A DNA stretch of 5,101 nucleotides from Actinomycetota bacterium (GCA_004376325.1 SOKC01000108.1:1-5101), one strand, 5' to 3'. Positions 1-5,101 are shown, counted from the stretch's first letter. Program-made: numbers and translations. The notes: a model not told the origin generated them from the sequence alone.

Positions 1-47
1 AATTATTAAAAGAAATACTAATATTTAATTCATTTCATAAAAACCAA

Positions 48-100
48 TAAATTTGCAATAGCCAATTGCATTATTGCAACTTACCTGCTAAACTTGCAAT
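48..100. promoter_or_regulatory. Cluster of phased TTGCAA palindromes upstream of the Fic gene
   Basis: The self-complementary hexamer TTGCAA occurs at 53-58, 74-79 and 94-99, so successive copies are 21 and 20 bp apart, close to two helical turns. The first two form a longer inverted repeat, TTGCAATA (53-60) and TATTGCAA (72-79), with a related AATTGCATT (64-72) between them. This arrangement would let a dimeric DNA-binding protein occupy one face of the helix. The C-terminal helix-turn-helix of the Fic protein is one candidate binder; that is inference. A TAnnTTTG match (TAAATTTG, 48-55), the Bacteroidetes-type -7 element, overlaps the first site, but I see no good -33 partner. No sigma-70 promoter stands out. 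Confidence 0.4.
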
Positions 101-132
101 GAATTTATTTATTATTTCAATTTTTCATTATT

Positions 133-1281
133 ATGGATAATAAATTTAAATCAGGTGAATATAAATCTCGTTTTGCAGACAAAGATTACGAGTATAAAAT
201 TTTCATTCCTAGTTTTATAAATAAACCTTTTGAATGGAATAATAGAAAAATTCCATTACTTTTAGAAGAGGCGGGCTTTGCTTTAGGTAGTTTAAATGAA
301 TGTTCTCTATTAGTTCCGGATATTAATACTTTTATAAGAATGAATGTTGTGAAAGAAGCAACAATTTCAACAAGAATAGAAGGAACGAAAACAGAGATTG
401 AAGAGGCAGTATTATTGGAAGAAAATATATTACCAGAAAAAAGAGATGATTGGAATGAAGTAAATAATTATATTAATGCTATGAATTATGCAATTGAAAA
501 TATAAATAGAATACCACTCAGTATTAGACTACTAAAAGAAATTCATAAAATACTCCTTCAAGGAGTGAGAGGTGAGAAAAAACAACCTGGTGAAATTAGA
601 AAGAGCCAAAACTGGATTGGAGGGAATTCAATTGCTGATGCCTATTTTATTCCTCCACCATGCGAAGAATTACCAATATTGCTTTCAGACTTAGAAAAAT
701 TTTGGCATAATAATAAGCTTAATATCCCAAAGACCTTAAAGGTAGCACTGACTCATTACCAGTTTGAAACCACTCATCCATTTTTAGATGGAAATGGTAG
801 AATTGGTAGATTACTTATAACACTTGAACTGCTGTATTATGGAATATTAAACAAACCAATATTATATATTTCAGATTTCTTGGAAAAAAATAAAAATGAT
901 TATTTTAATATTTTAGATGATGTCAGGAATAATAATGATATAGACAGATGGTTAATTTTTTTTCTAAAAGGCATTATTGAAACCGCAAACAAAAGTAAAA
1001 ATACTTTTGAAAAAGTTATAGAATTAAGAATGCAATATGAGGACAAAATAAGAACATTGGGTAGAAGGGCTCAATTAGGACAGAAGCTTTTAATTCTATT
1101 ATTTTCATATCCAATTATTGATACTGGTAGTGTTGCGGCCAAATTAAATATTGTTTTTAATACTGCTAAAAGCCTTTTAAATGAATTTGAGAAACTTAAA
1201 ATAATTAAGGTTTTTCCTTTTCAAAAAACTAAGAAAAAGCAATTTATCCTATGGGATTACTTTAATCTTTATAAAACTTAA
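133..1281 (+). CDS. Fic family AMP-transferase (class II, self-inhibited, C-terminal HTH)
   Basis: Fic enzymes transfer AMP, or sometimes another nucleotide part, to a hydroxyl side chain of a target protein in the cytoplasm. The catalytic motif HPFLDGNGRIGR is complete at residues 215-226, with catalytic His215, Asp219 and Arg223. The target-docking flap is around GNSIADAYFIPPP (164-176). The inhibitory motif (S/T)xxxE(G/N) is STRIEG at 79-84, upstream of the Fic core, so this is a class II protein that blocks its own ATP site through Glu83 and needs no separate antitoxin. Residues 20-100 resemble the Fic_N domain. Residues 312-375 look like a winged helix-turn-helix, so autoregulation or DNA binding is plausible. 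At 382 aa it has the usual length for this Fic_N-Fic-HTH type. No Shine-Dalgarno precedes the ATG, only T/A-rich sequence, unlike the other genes here. From memory, the sequence style resembles Bacteroidetes homologues. The target is unknown. Confidence 0.93.
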   Translation: MDNKFKSGEYKSRFADKDYEYKIFIPSFINKPFEWNNRKIPLLLEEAGFALGSLNECSLLVPDINTFIRMNVVKEATISTRIEGTKTEIEEAVLLEENILPEKRDDWNEVNNYINAMNYAIENINRIPLSIRLLKEIHKILLQGVRGEKKQPGEIRKSQNWIGGNSIADAYFIPPPCEELPILLSDLEKFWHNNKLNIPKTLKVALTHYQFETTHPFLDGNGRIGRLLITLELLYYGILNKPILYISDFLEKNKNDYFNILDDVRNNNDIDRWLIFFLKGIIETANKSKNTFEKVIELRMQYEDKIRTLGRRAQLGQKLLILLFSYPIIDTGSVAAKLNIVFNTAKSLLNEFEKLKIIKVFPFQKTKKKQFILWDYFNLYKT

Positions 1282-1291
1282 ATTAGATCAT

Positions 1292-1334
1292 TGGCTGGGG
1301 AGGGAGGTTCAAACCCTCCCTCCCCAGCCATTTT
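1292..1334 (+). terminator. Perfect 16-bp GC-rich hairpin with tRNA-Gln-like acceptor/T-arm geometry
   Basis: Arms 1292-1307 and 1315-1330 are perfectly complementary around a 7-base loop TTCAAAC (1308-1314), followed by TTTT (1331-1334). It begins 10 bases after the Fic stop, so it would work as that gene's intrinsic terminator, although the T run is short. It can also be read exactly as a tRNA minihelix: 7-bp acceptor TGGGGAG/CTCCCCA (1296-1302 with 1320-1326), 5-bp T-stem GGAGG/CCTCC (1303-1307 with 1315-1319), T-loop TTCAAAC fitting TTCRANY, then discriminator G1327 and CCA (1328-1330). A U1-A72 pair, G73 and the run CCCCAGCCA are typical of bacterial tRNA-Gln. There is no D-arm or anticodon arm, so it is not a working tRNA gene. 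Confidence 0.75.
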
Positions 1335-1420
1335 AGACGCAGCTCGAACCTATTTTGAGAAAAGGCTCTTCCTTGATTTAAAAGATTTATAAACCCTGAG
1401 ACAATTCTATTATTAAAAAT
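1325..1420 (+). repeat. Long inverted repeat, left copy
   Basis: These 96 bases recur as the reverse complement at 5004-5101. An outer block of 39 bases (1325-1363) and an inner block of 43 bases (1378-1420) are identical to the other copy. The 14 bases between them (1364-1377) differ by substitutions and two missing bases. The outer edge overlaps the 3' arm of the tRNA-Gln-like hairpin; the true edge cannot be set because the other copy runs off the window. A frame open from the hairpin to a TAA near 1392 has no start codon, so I do not call a gene in it. No transposase accompanies it. Confidence 0.93.
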
Positions 1421-1425
1421 CAACC

Positions 1426-1471
1426 GGTAGGTAAATGCTCCCAGTCATACTTAAGAGAAGATTTACTTACT
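1426..1471 (+). other. Possible RNA hairpin between repeat and transporter gene
   Basis: Bases 1426-1436 (GGTAGGTAAAT) can pair with 1461-1471 (ATTTACTTACT) over 11 pairs, two of them G-U, around a 24-base loop. The two wobble pairs form only in plus-strand RNA; in minus-strand RNA they are C-A mismatches. No gene is visible between 1421 and 1552. The structure may be chance in AT-rich sequence, and no known RNA family is recognised. Confidence 0.2.
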
Positions 1472-1493
1472 AGCCAGTTAAAAGGGCTTCTTC

Positions 1494-1512
1494 AAAAAGT
1501 CGCTTTATGCGA
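1494..1512 (-). terminator. Weak candidate terminator of the Na/Pi transporter gene
   Basis: Read on the minus strand, about 40 bases past the transporter stop, a 4-bp stem TCGC/GCGA (1509-1512 with 1500-1503) closes a 5-base loop. One C and then five T residues (1498-1494) follow. The position is right for a terminator but the stem is short. Confidence 0.3.
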
Positions 1513-1552
1513 AGGATTAAAAGAAAAAATTTAGATTGATTTATTAATATTT

Positions 1553-3172
1553 CTAAACATTAGTAAAATTTAATATTACGCTGTTAGCAATATTATCAGC
1601 ATGATCCCCTATTCTTTCTAAGTTTCTTAAAGTATCTGTAAAGATAACATCTAACCTGATGTCGCAAGTTCCTGCTTTTAATCTTCTTATGTGGTTTCTT
1701 TTGAATTTCTTCTCAAAAGCATCAATCTGGTCCTCTAACTTTATAACTTTTGTAGCCAATTCTTTATCTTCTGTTTTAAGTGCTTGTATAGAATCCTTAT
1801 AAGCTAATCTTGCTTTTTTAAACATTATATCCATTTCTTCTTCTGCTATTTTTGTAAATTCTTTATCTTTATTTATTTTGTCCATAGCAGAGCCAGCTAT
1901 ATTATTTGATAGATCTGCTGTTCTTTCAATATCAGTAATAGCATGCACTAGTTTAATGTGTTTTTGAAACTCTGCTCTACTTAGCTCATTGGTAGGAATT
2001 CTATCAAGATAATTTTCTGCGTAATAACACAGGTCATCAATTAAGTCTTCATTTTCAAAAACCTCTTTAGCAGCTTTCTCATCATTATTAAGTAATGCTT
2101 GCTTAGATAAATCTATCATCTTTAGCGCTATTTCTGCAATCCTATATACCTCTTTGGATGCTTGAGAAAGGGCCATAAATGGAGTTCTTAAGAATCTTTC
2201 ATCTAAATATTTGGATCCGCGTTCTTCTATTTTAATCACTTCTCCTGGAACCACTTTCTTAGTTAACTTAACAATATATTTTGTGAAAGGTAATATCATC
2301 AAAATAGAGATTACATTATAGATTGTATGGGCATTAGCTATCTGTCTGGGTAGATTAGCAGAAGTCATATATACTAAAGATGAAAACAATTGAATAAAGG
2401 GTATAAATATAGCAACCGTGACAACATTCATAAATATCTGGATAAAAGCTGCTCTTTTTGCTGATTTACATGAACCAAAGGAAGCTATAAATCCAGTTAC
2501 GCAAGTCCCAATGTTTGCTCCCAAAATCAGAGTAATTGCAGCTGGCAAAGTAATTACATTGTTCATACCCATTGCTATCACTAAACCAGTGGTAGCAGAA
2601 CTGCTTTGTATGATCCCTGTAAATATAGCTCCCGCTATTACTCCTAAGATAGGTATAGCACCAAATCTAGCTAATGTATCTATAATTATTGGATAATCCA
2701 TGATACCTTTTGCACCACCAGACATTGTTTTCATTCCTAAGAATAATATACCAAAACCAAGAAGAATTTGACCAATGTGCTGATATTTTCTAAACTTTGG
2801 AAACATGTAAAGGATAAAGCCAGCAATGATCATCAAAAAGAAAAAATTACCTATAGGAAAAGCCACTATCTGAGCAGTAACTGTAGTTCCTATCTCTTGC
2901 CCCATAATTATTCCAACTGATTGTTCTAATGTTAATAAACCAGCATTCATTAAACCAATTTGGGTAACCATAGTTAAGCTACTGCTTTGAATTAATACAG
3001 TTGTTAAAGCTCCAACCAGAATCCCTTTACACTTATTGCTGGTCATCTTCTCCAGCAATTTTTTAAGCTTAGAGCCTGTTATCTTCTTTAGACCATCACT
3101 AAGCATCTTAATGCCAAAGAGAAATAGGGCAAGACCAGCAAAAACTTGCAAGATTATATAAAACAAATTCAT
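1553..3172 (-). CDS. Na+/phosphate symporter with C-terminal PhoU-like domain
   Basis: This inner-membrane protein belongs to the NptA/YjbB-like Na/Pi cotransporter family, which moves phosphate coupled to sodium. The two inverted family repeats are visible. The first has QSSS at residues 62-65 and GQEIGTT at about 91-97; the second has QSSS at 189-192 and GANIGT at 218-223. Hydrophobic segments run from residue 3 to about 300. Residues 325-539 are soluble, helical and PhoU-like, with the paired motifs DIERTADLSNNIA (about 414-426) and ERIGDHADNIA (about 519-529), which in PhoU proteins bind metal and support regulation. Length (539 aa) is normal for the fused form. A longer reading starts at a TTG at 3184, but the GGAG lies inside it and six bases before the ATG at 3172, so I chose the ATG. 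No PhoB box or clear promoter is seen upstream. It is a single gene. Confidence 0.93.
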   Translation of the reverse strand: MNLFYIILQVFAGLALFLFGIKMLSDGLKKITGSKLKKLLEKMTSNKCKGILVGALTTVLIQSSSLTMVTQIGLMNAGLLTLEQSVGIIMGQEIGTTVTAQIVAFPIGNFFFLMIIAGFILYMFPKFRKYQHIGQILLGFGILFLGMKTMSGGAKGIMDYPIIIDTLARFGAIPILGVIAGAIFTGIIQSSSATTGLVIAMGMNNVITLPAAITLILGANIGTCVTGFIASFGSCKSAKRAAFIQIFMNVVTVAIFIPFIQLFSSLVYMTSANLPRQIANAHTIYNVISILMILPFTKYIVKLTKKVVPGEVIKIEERGSKYLDERFLRTPFMALSQASKEVYRIAEIALKMIDLSKQALLNNDEKAAKEVFENEDLIDDLCYYAENYLDRIPTNELSRAEFQKHIKLVHAITDIERTADLSNNIAGSAMDKINKDKEFTKIAEEEMDIMFKKARLAYKDSIQALKTEDKELATKVIKLEDQIDAFEKKFKRNHIRRLKAGTCDIRLDVIFTDTLRNLERIGDHADNIANSVILNFTNV

Positions 3173-3178
3173 TATCTT

Positions 3179-3182
3179 CTCC
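3179..3182 (-). promoter_or_regulatory. Shine-Dalgarno site that sets the Na/Pi transporter start
   Basis: GGAG on the minus strand is followed by a 6-base spacer and the ATG at 3172. It would fall within the coding region if the upstream TTG (3184) were used, so it supports the shorter 539-residue protein. Confidence 0.75.
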
Positions 3183-3386
3183 AAGATAACCTATAAAAAA
3201 TTGACATTTAAAAATATCATTGAACTCTATTTTATATATTGGAAAAGTAAGAAAAATTTATATGATAAAAAATAATCGCAAATCATAAGCAAAATTTTGA
3301 TCTATATACATAACAACAGCACTATTTATACTTTAGAAATTATAACTAATATCAATTTAAGTAACAATTAAAAGTTTTGGGTTATT

Positions 3387-3406
3387 AATTTATAAGAATT
3401 TATAAG
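3387..3406. repeat. Two tandem copies of a 10-bp unit
   Basis: AATTTATAAG occurs at 3387-3396 and again at 3397-3406, followed by a partial third copy (AATTT). The unit is about one helical turn. In such AT-rich DNA it may be simple slippage. Confidence 0.55.
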
Positions 3407-3514
3407 AATTTGCTTATGGATCACCTAAGTATAAAGCATGAATAAACACCATAATCCAATACTGCAGGTACTAAAAACAGAAAATTCGGAGCAGGTAGTA
3501 AACGGAAGTCATAA

Positions 3515-3751
3515 ATAAAAAAACCAAAGACCATATCCAGCCTGTTTTCTGACAGGTTTAAACTCGGGGAATTATATCTGAGAAAATCTTATTTTACGCA
3601 GGCTTACCGGAAAGGACACCATGATTCTATGAGAAAAAGGAAAGTTTTAGAAAACCAGATCCTTATTATACCTATTCATTCAATAAGAGTTAGCCATAAG
3701 AGAGCTAGAAAATCTATAGGAGAATTACGTCAAAAATACCTACTTTTGTAA
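3515..3751 (+). pseudogene. Start-less open frame, possible gene remnant
   Basis: A frame of 78 sense codons runs from just after a TAA (3512-3514) to TAA 3749-3751. The only ATG is at 3629 and would give a very basic 40-residue peptide beginning MRKRKVLENQ. An AAAGGA lies upstream at a poor distance. An ATG at 3438 opens a different frame that ends at 3518, overlapping the start of this one next to a run of seven A residues, which is where a frameshift would be expected. Together they could be pieces of one broken gene. I recognise no domain, and chance is a real alternative. Confidence 0.2.
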
Positions 3752-3849
3752 AGTCTTGAATTAAAGGGATAGGATTTATCTTTCTTACTCCTCTGTTGAT
3801 TTCCTACAATAGATGAAGTATTTGATCATATTATTGTTAGATTACTCTT

Positions 3850-4194
3850 TTATATTACTCCAATGGCTATCATAATCGCCTTTTCTATTTCCTTCATCTT
3901 TCCTTTTCTTATCTTACCTGCAAAAGGGCCTCTTATAAGTAAGTGTTTGTCTATTGTTGATATCTGTTCACATTTAGCCATTGATGCATTTGATAATCCA
4001 CCTTCACCCTCTTGAAGTAGAACATGAGTAGGAGACGGCCTCAGGTTTGTAGACAAGGGAACAACAATTATATCACTGGCTAACTTGTTTCGAATATCTA
4101 AAGAGACTACCAGTGCAGGGCGATTCTTAATATCCTTTGGCTTTGAAGGTAGATTAACTAAATATATCTCTCCTCTTTTTGGATACTCAATCAT
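3850..4194 (-). CDS. mazF: PemK/MazF-type endoribonuclease toxin
   Basis: MazF toxins cut single-stranded RNA at short sequence motifs and stop growth when the antitoxin is lost. Family landmarks are in order. RGEIYLVNL (7-15) is the first strand. KNRPALVVS (23-31) carries the catalytic-type Arg25. VVPLSTN (44-50) carries the conserved Thr49. HVLL (57-60) and the loop GGLSNASMAKCEQISTID (65-82) complete the fold. At 114 residues it has normal length and no truncation. A GTG at 4212 would add six residues, but AAGGA with a 6-base spacer points to the ATG at 4194. With that start, toxin and antitoxin genes overlap by 8 bases, the usual arrangement for translational coupling. No strong terminator follows. 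The RNA cleavage site cannot be read from sequence. Confidence 0.93.
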   Translation of the reverse strand: MIEYPKRGEIYLVNLPSKPKDIKNRPALVVSLDIRNKLASDIIVVPLSTNLRPSPTHVLLQEGEGGLSNASMAKCEQISTIDKHLLIRGPFAGKIRKGKMKEIEKAIMIAIGVI

Positions 4195-4462
4195 TCCATA
4201 TCCTTTTTGCACTTTCTGACGTTATCTTGGTCCATTCTCTGTTTTCCTTCTTCTCTTCCTCTGTGAGAGATAGATAATAATCCTTGATATCTTTTTCGAT
4301 TGTATTTTTTTTAGACCACGATAGCCAATCTCGCAGTATTTCTTCCATCACCTGACTTCTCGGAGCTCCTTTTTTCCTGGCAATTTCGTCTATTTCACTG
4401 GACACATCATTACTTATTGTTATTGTAAGTTTTGCTTTACGCAGGGTACTTGTAGATGACAT
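4187..4462 (-). CDS. Ribbon-helix-helix antitoxin partner of the MazF-type toxin
   Basis: This 91-residue protein is the first gene of the toxin-antitoxin operon. Residues 10-17 (AKLTITIS) form the DNA-contacting strand of a ribbon-helix-helix fold. The two helices are about 18-31 and 35-48, with GAPRSQVMEEIL matching the usual second helix. The charged tail, about 55-91 (with SLTEEEK, EW and KRIW), is the expected toxin-binding part, which is flexible in this group. Such antitoxins bind as dimers to a palindrome at their own promoter and neutralise the toxin by direct contact. It resembles the Bacillus EndoAI type rather than the AbrB-fold MazE. A strong AAGGAGG at 4468-4474, five bases before the ATG, confirms the start and favours antitoxin over toxin synthesis. 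Confidence 0.9.
   Translation of the reverse strand: MSSTSTLRKAKLTITISNDVSSEIDEIARKKGAPRSQVMEEILRDWLSWSKKNTIEKDIKDYYLSLTEEEKKENREWTKITSESAKRIWND
4201..4205 (-). promoter_or_regulatory. Shine-Dalgarno site that sets the toxin start
   Basis: AAGGA on the minus strand, six bases before the ATG at 4194, lies inside the last codons of the antitoxin gene. It supports the 114-residue toxin rather than the GTG-started longer form. Confidence 0.65.
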
Positions 4463-4473
4463 ATTAGCCTCCT

Positions 4474-4515
4474 TATTATCTTGCTAATCATAAGATAATA
4501 TGAGTTTAATTACAA
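4474..4515 (-). promoter_or_regulatory. Toxin-antitoxin promoter with overlapping palindromic operator
   Basis: On the minus strand, -35 TTGTAA (4510-4515) and -10 TATGAT (4487-4492) are separated by exactly 17 bases, upstream of the antitoxin Shine-Dalgarno. A perfect 9-bp inverted repeat, TATTATCTT (4474-4482) and AAGATAATA (4492-4500), has a 9-base spacer and surrounds the -10 box. Its inner arm almost touches the ribosome binding site. Binding of the ribbon-helix-helix antitoxin, alone or with the toxin, would block the polymerase; autoregulation of this kind is known for the family, while this particular site is inferred. Confidence 0.6.
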
Positions 4516-4551
4516 TGAAAAATTAAATTTATCCCTTTATGCTTTTAATAA

Positions 4552-4827
4552 GTGTTTACCTCTCAAATCTTGTACCTGAAAATACCTGATTATTTAACAG
4601 GCAAAAAGGCTGTTCCAGAGGTATTGCCTGATAGGATTACAATGGGTGGTGAAGATGAAGGTTTTTGTTATGCCTGGAGATATGGAAAATCCTGGAAAAG
4701 GGTACCCGGTGCTATTGATTGGTTAAAGGAACAAACTGTGATAAAAATTATTCCCAAAGTTGGCCGTAACGATCTCTGTCCCTGTGGAAGTGGCGAGAAA
4801 TATAAAAAGTGCTGCGGAGCATATTAA
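4552..4827 (+). CDS. Small SEC-C zinc-binding motif protein, probably a truncated C-terminal part
   Basis: The last 22 residues hold a complete SEC-C motif, GRNDLCPCGSGEKYKKCC, with the four zinc-ligand cysteines at 76, 78, 87 and 88. This motif is found at the C-terminus of SecA and of many otherwise unrelated proteins, where it binds zinc and can contact ribosomes or other partners. The first 65 residues are unrecognised; they include a Trp/Tyr-rich stretch FCYAWRYGKSWKRV (38-51). The start is doubtful: the frame opens directly after two TAA codons, the first possible start is GTG at 4552, and no Shine-Dalgarno precedes it. An ATG at 4642 has TAGGA five bases upstream and would give 61 residues. 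The gene is divergent from the toxin-antitoxin operon. It may be the tail of a longer protein whose N-terminus is lost. Confidence 0.6.
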   Translation: MFTSQILYLKIPDYLTGKKAVPEVLPDRITMGGEDEGFCYAWRYGKSWKRVPGAIDWLKEQTVIKIIPKVGRNDLCPCGSGEKYKKCCGAY

Positions 4828-4842
4828 GTATTTCTATATTAG

Positions 4843-5004
4843 AAAATAATTGCTGATAAGTTAACAGGATTCCATAATGGATTACTGGATTATCTGGGCA
4901 TATATGAGTTTAAGAGAAAGAGACCTCCCCCTAAAATACACACTTTTTGTGATGAATTTGATGACTGGTGCTGTGATGACTATATAGACTTAGATTATGC
5001 TTAA
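4843..5004 (+). pseudogene. Start-less open frame downstream of the SEC-C gene
   Basis: Fifty-three sense codons lie between TAG 4840-4842 and TAA 5002-5004, in the same frame as the SEC-C gene but beyond its stop. No ATG, GTG or TTG is available near the start; only ATA, ATT or an internal CTG could serve. The end is acidic and rich in Trp, Tyr and Cys (CDEFDDWCCDDYIDLDYA), which looks protein-like rather than random. I recognise no family. The stop codon abuts the inner edge of the right-hand inverted repeat, so the gene may have been cut or joined there. Confidence 0.3.
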
Positions 5005-5101
5005 TTTTTAATAATAGAATTGTCTCAGGGTTTATAAATCTTTTAACACTAAGAAAAAGCCTTTTTCTCAAAATAGGTTCGAGCTGCGTCTAAAATGGCT
5101 G
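5004..5101 (-). repeat. Long inverted repeat, right copy (runs off the window)
   Basis: This is the reverse complement of 1325-1420, with an identical inner 43 bases (5004-5046) and outer 39 bases (5063-5101) and a divergent 16-base middle (5047-5062). The final bases, read on the minus strand, are CAGCCA (5101-5096), the same 3' end as the tRNA-Gln-like hairpin at the left copy. The repeat therefore probably continues past the window into a second hairpin or a tRNA-Gln gene. Confidence 0.93.

Larger units (their letters stand above)
3185..3849. other. Gene-poor interval between transporter and toxin genes
   Basis: No convincing gene is found in these roughly 665 bases. The first 235 are very AT-rich, with a short tandem repeat at 3387-3406. 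From about 3420 the base content becomes more mixed and short plus-strand open frames appear: 3438-3518 (26 residues from an ATG) and, in another frame, 3515-3751. A small hairpin CCTGT/ACAGG (3541-3545 with 3552-3556, 6-base loop) lies inside the second. This composition change fits the remains of a decayed gene, but no family is recognised in either strand. Confidence 0.5.

Noticed and set aside
2418..2696. A 92-codon open frame on the plus strand inside the transporter gene
   Set aside because: It is antisense to a strongly supported membrane protein gene; its hydrophobic translation is what the complement of such a gene gives, and it has no recognisable domain.
3201..3231. Consensus TTGACA on the plus strand before the transporter
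   Set aside because: No -10 box lies at 16-18 bp (the best, TCTATT, is at 19), and no plus-strand gene follows closely. It does not serve the minus-strand transporter.
4195..4212. GTG start at 4212 for the toxin
   Set aside because: The ATG at 4194 has a well-spaced AAGGA, gives the usual family N-terminus just before the RGEIY strand, and makes the usual short overlap with the antitoxin.
5076..5090. T-loop-like GGTTCGAGC inside the inverted repeat, suggesting a tRNA
   Set aside because: The sequences on each side do not pair into a T-stem and no acceptor, D-arm or anticodon arm is present.
1325..5101. Insertion sequence or composite transposon bounded by the inverted repeats
   Set aside because: No transposase or recombinase gene is encoded between them, and the outer end cannot be defined because one copy leaves the window. 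It is kept only as a repeat pair.
1..5101. CRISPR array, riboswitch or rRNA
   Set aside because: No regularly spaced direct repeats with spacers, no recognised riboswitch core before the transporter, and no rRNA-like sequence on either strand.

Overview
The window is AT-rich bacterial DNA. Most genes have clear Shine-Dalgarno sites and use ATG starts. The gene set (Fic protein, Na/Pi symporter, MazF-type toxin-antitoxin, SEC-C protein) is compatible with a low-GC anaerobic bacterium of the Clostridia, Halanaerobiales or Atribacterota kind. Nothing here fixes the taxon, and the placement is a guess from base composition and protein style. The Fic gene differs from its neighbours: it lacks a Shine-Dalgarno site and reads like a Bacteroidetes-type protein, so it may be a recent arrival.

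Layout, left to right. Positions 1-132 are a non-coding leader with three TTGCAA palindromes spaced about two helical turns apart. Positions 133-1281 (+) encode a class II Fic AMP-transferase with its own inhibitory helix and a C-terminal helix-turn-helix. Ten bases after its stop is a perfect 16-bp hairpin (1292-1330). The hairpin looks like a terminator but also has the exact geometry of a tRNA-Gln acceptor/T-arm minihelix, ending in G-CCA. Its 3' arm runs into a 96-base repeat (1325-1420), whose inverted copy closes the window (5004-5101).

Between the two repeat copies lie, on the minus strand, a sodium-dependent phosphate transporter with a C-terminal PhoU-like domain (1553-3172), then about 650 bases without a convincing gene, then a two-gene toxin-antitoxin operon (antitoxin 4187-4462, toxin 3850-4194). 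The operon has a readable promoter whose -10 box lies inside a palindromic operator candidate. Divergent from it, on the plus strand, are a small SEC-C zinc-binding ORF (4552-4827) and a further start-less open frame (4843-5004). Both look like remains of longer genes.

The genes do not form one pathway. The region reads as an accessory patch: a self-regulated Fic protein, a toxin-antitoxin pair, gene fragments and a long inverted repeat around a transporter gene. I see no transposase, integrase, CRISPR array or defence operon. The features most worth following are the tRNA-Gln-like hairpin and the inverted repeat, which together suggest that a tRNA-Gln 3' end with its downstream flank has been copied in opposite orientation. 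The last six bases of the window (reverse complement CAGCCA) would be the start of the second such 3' end.
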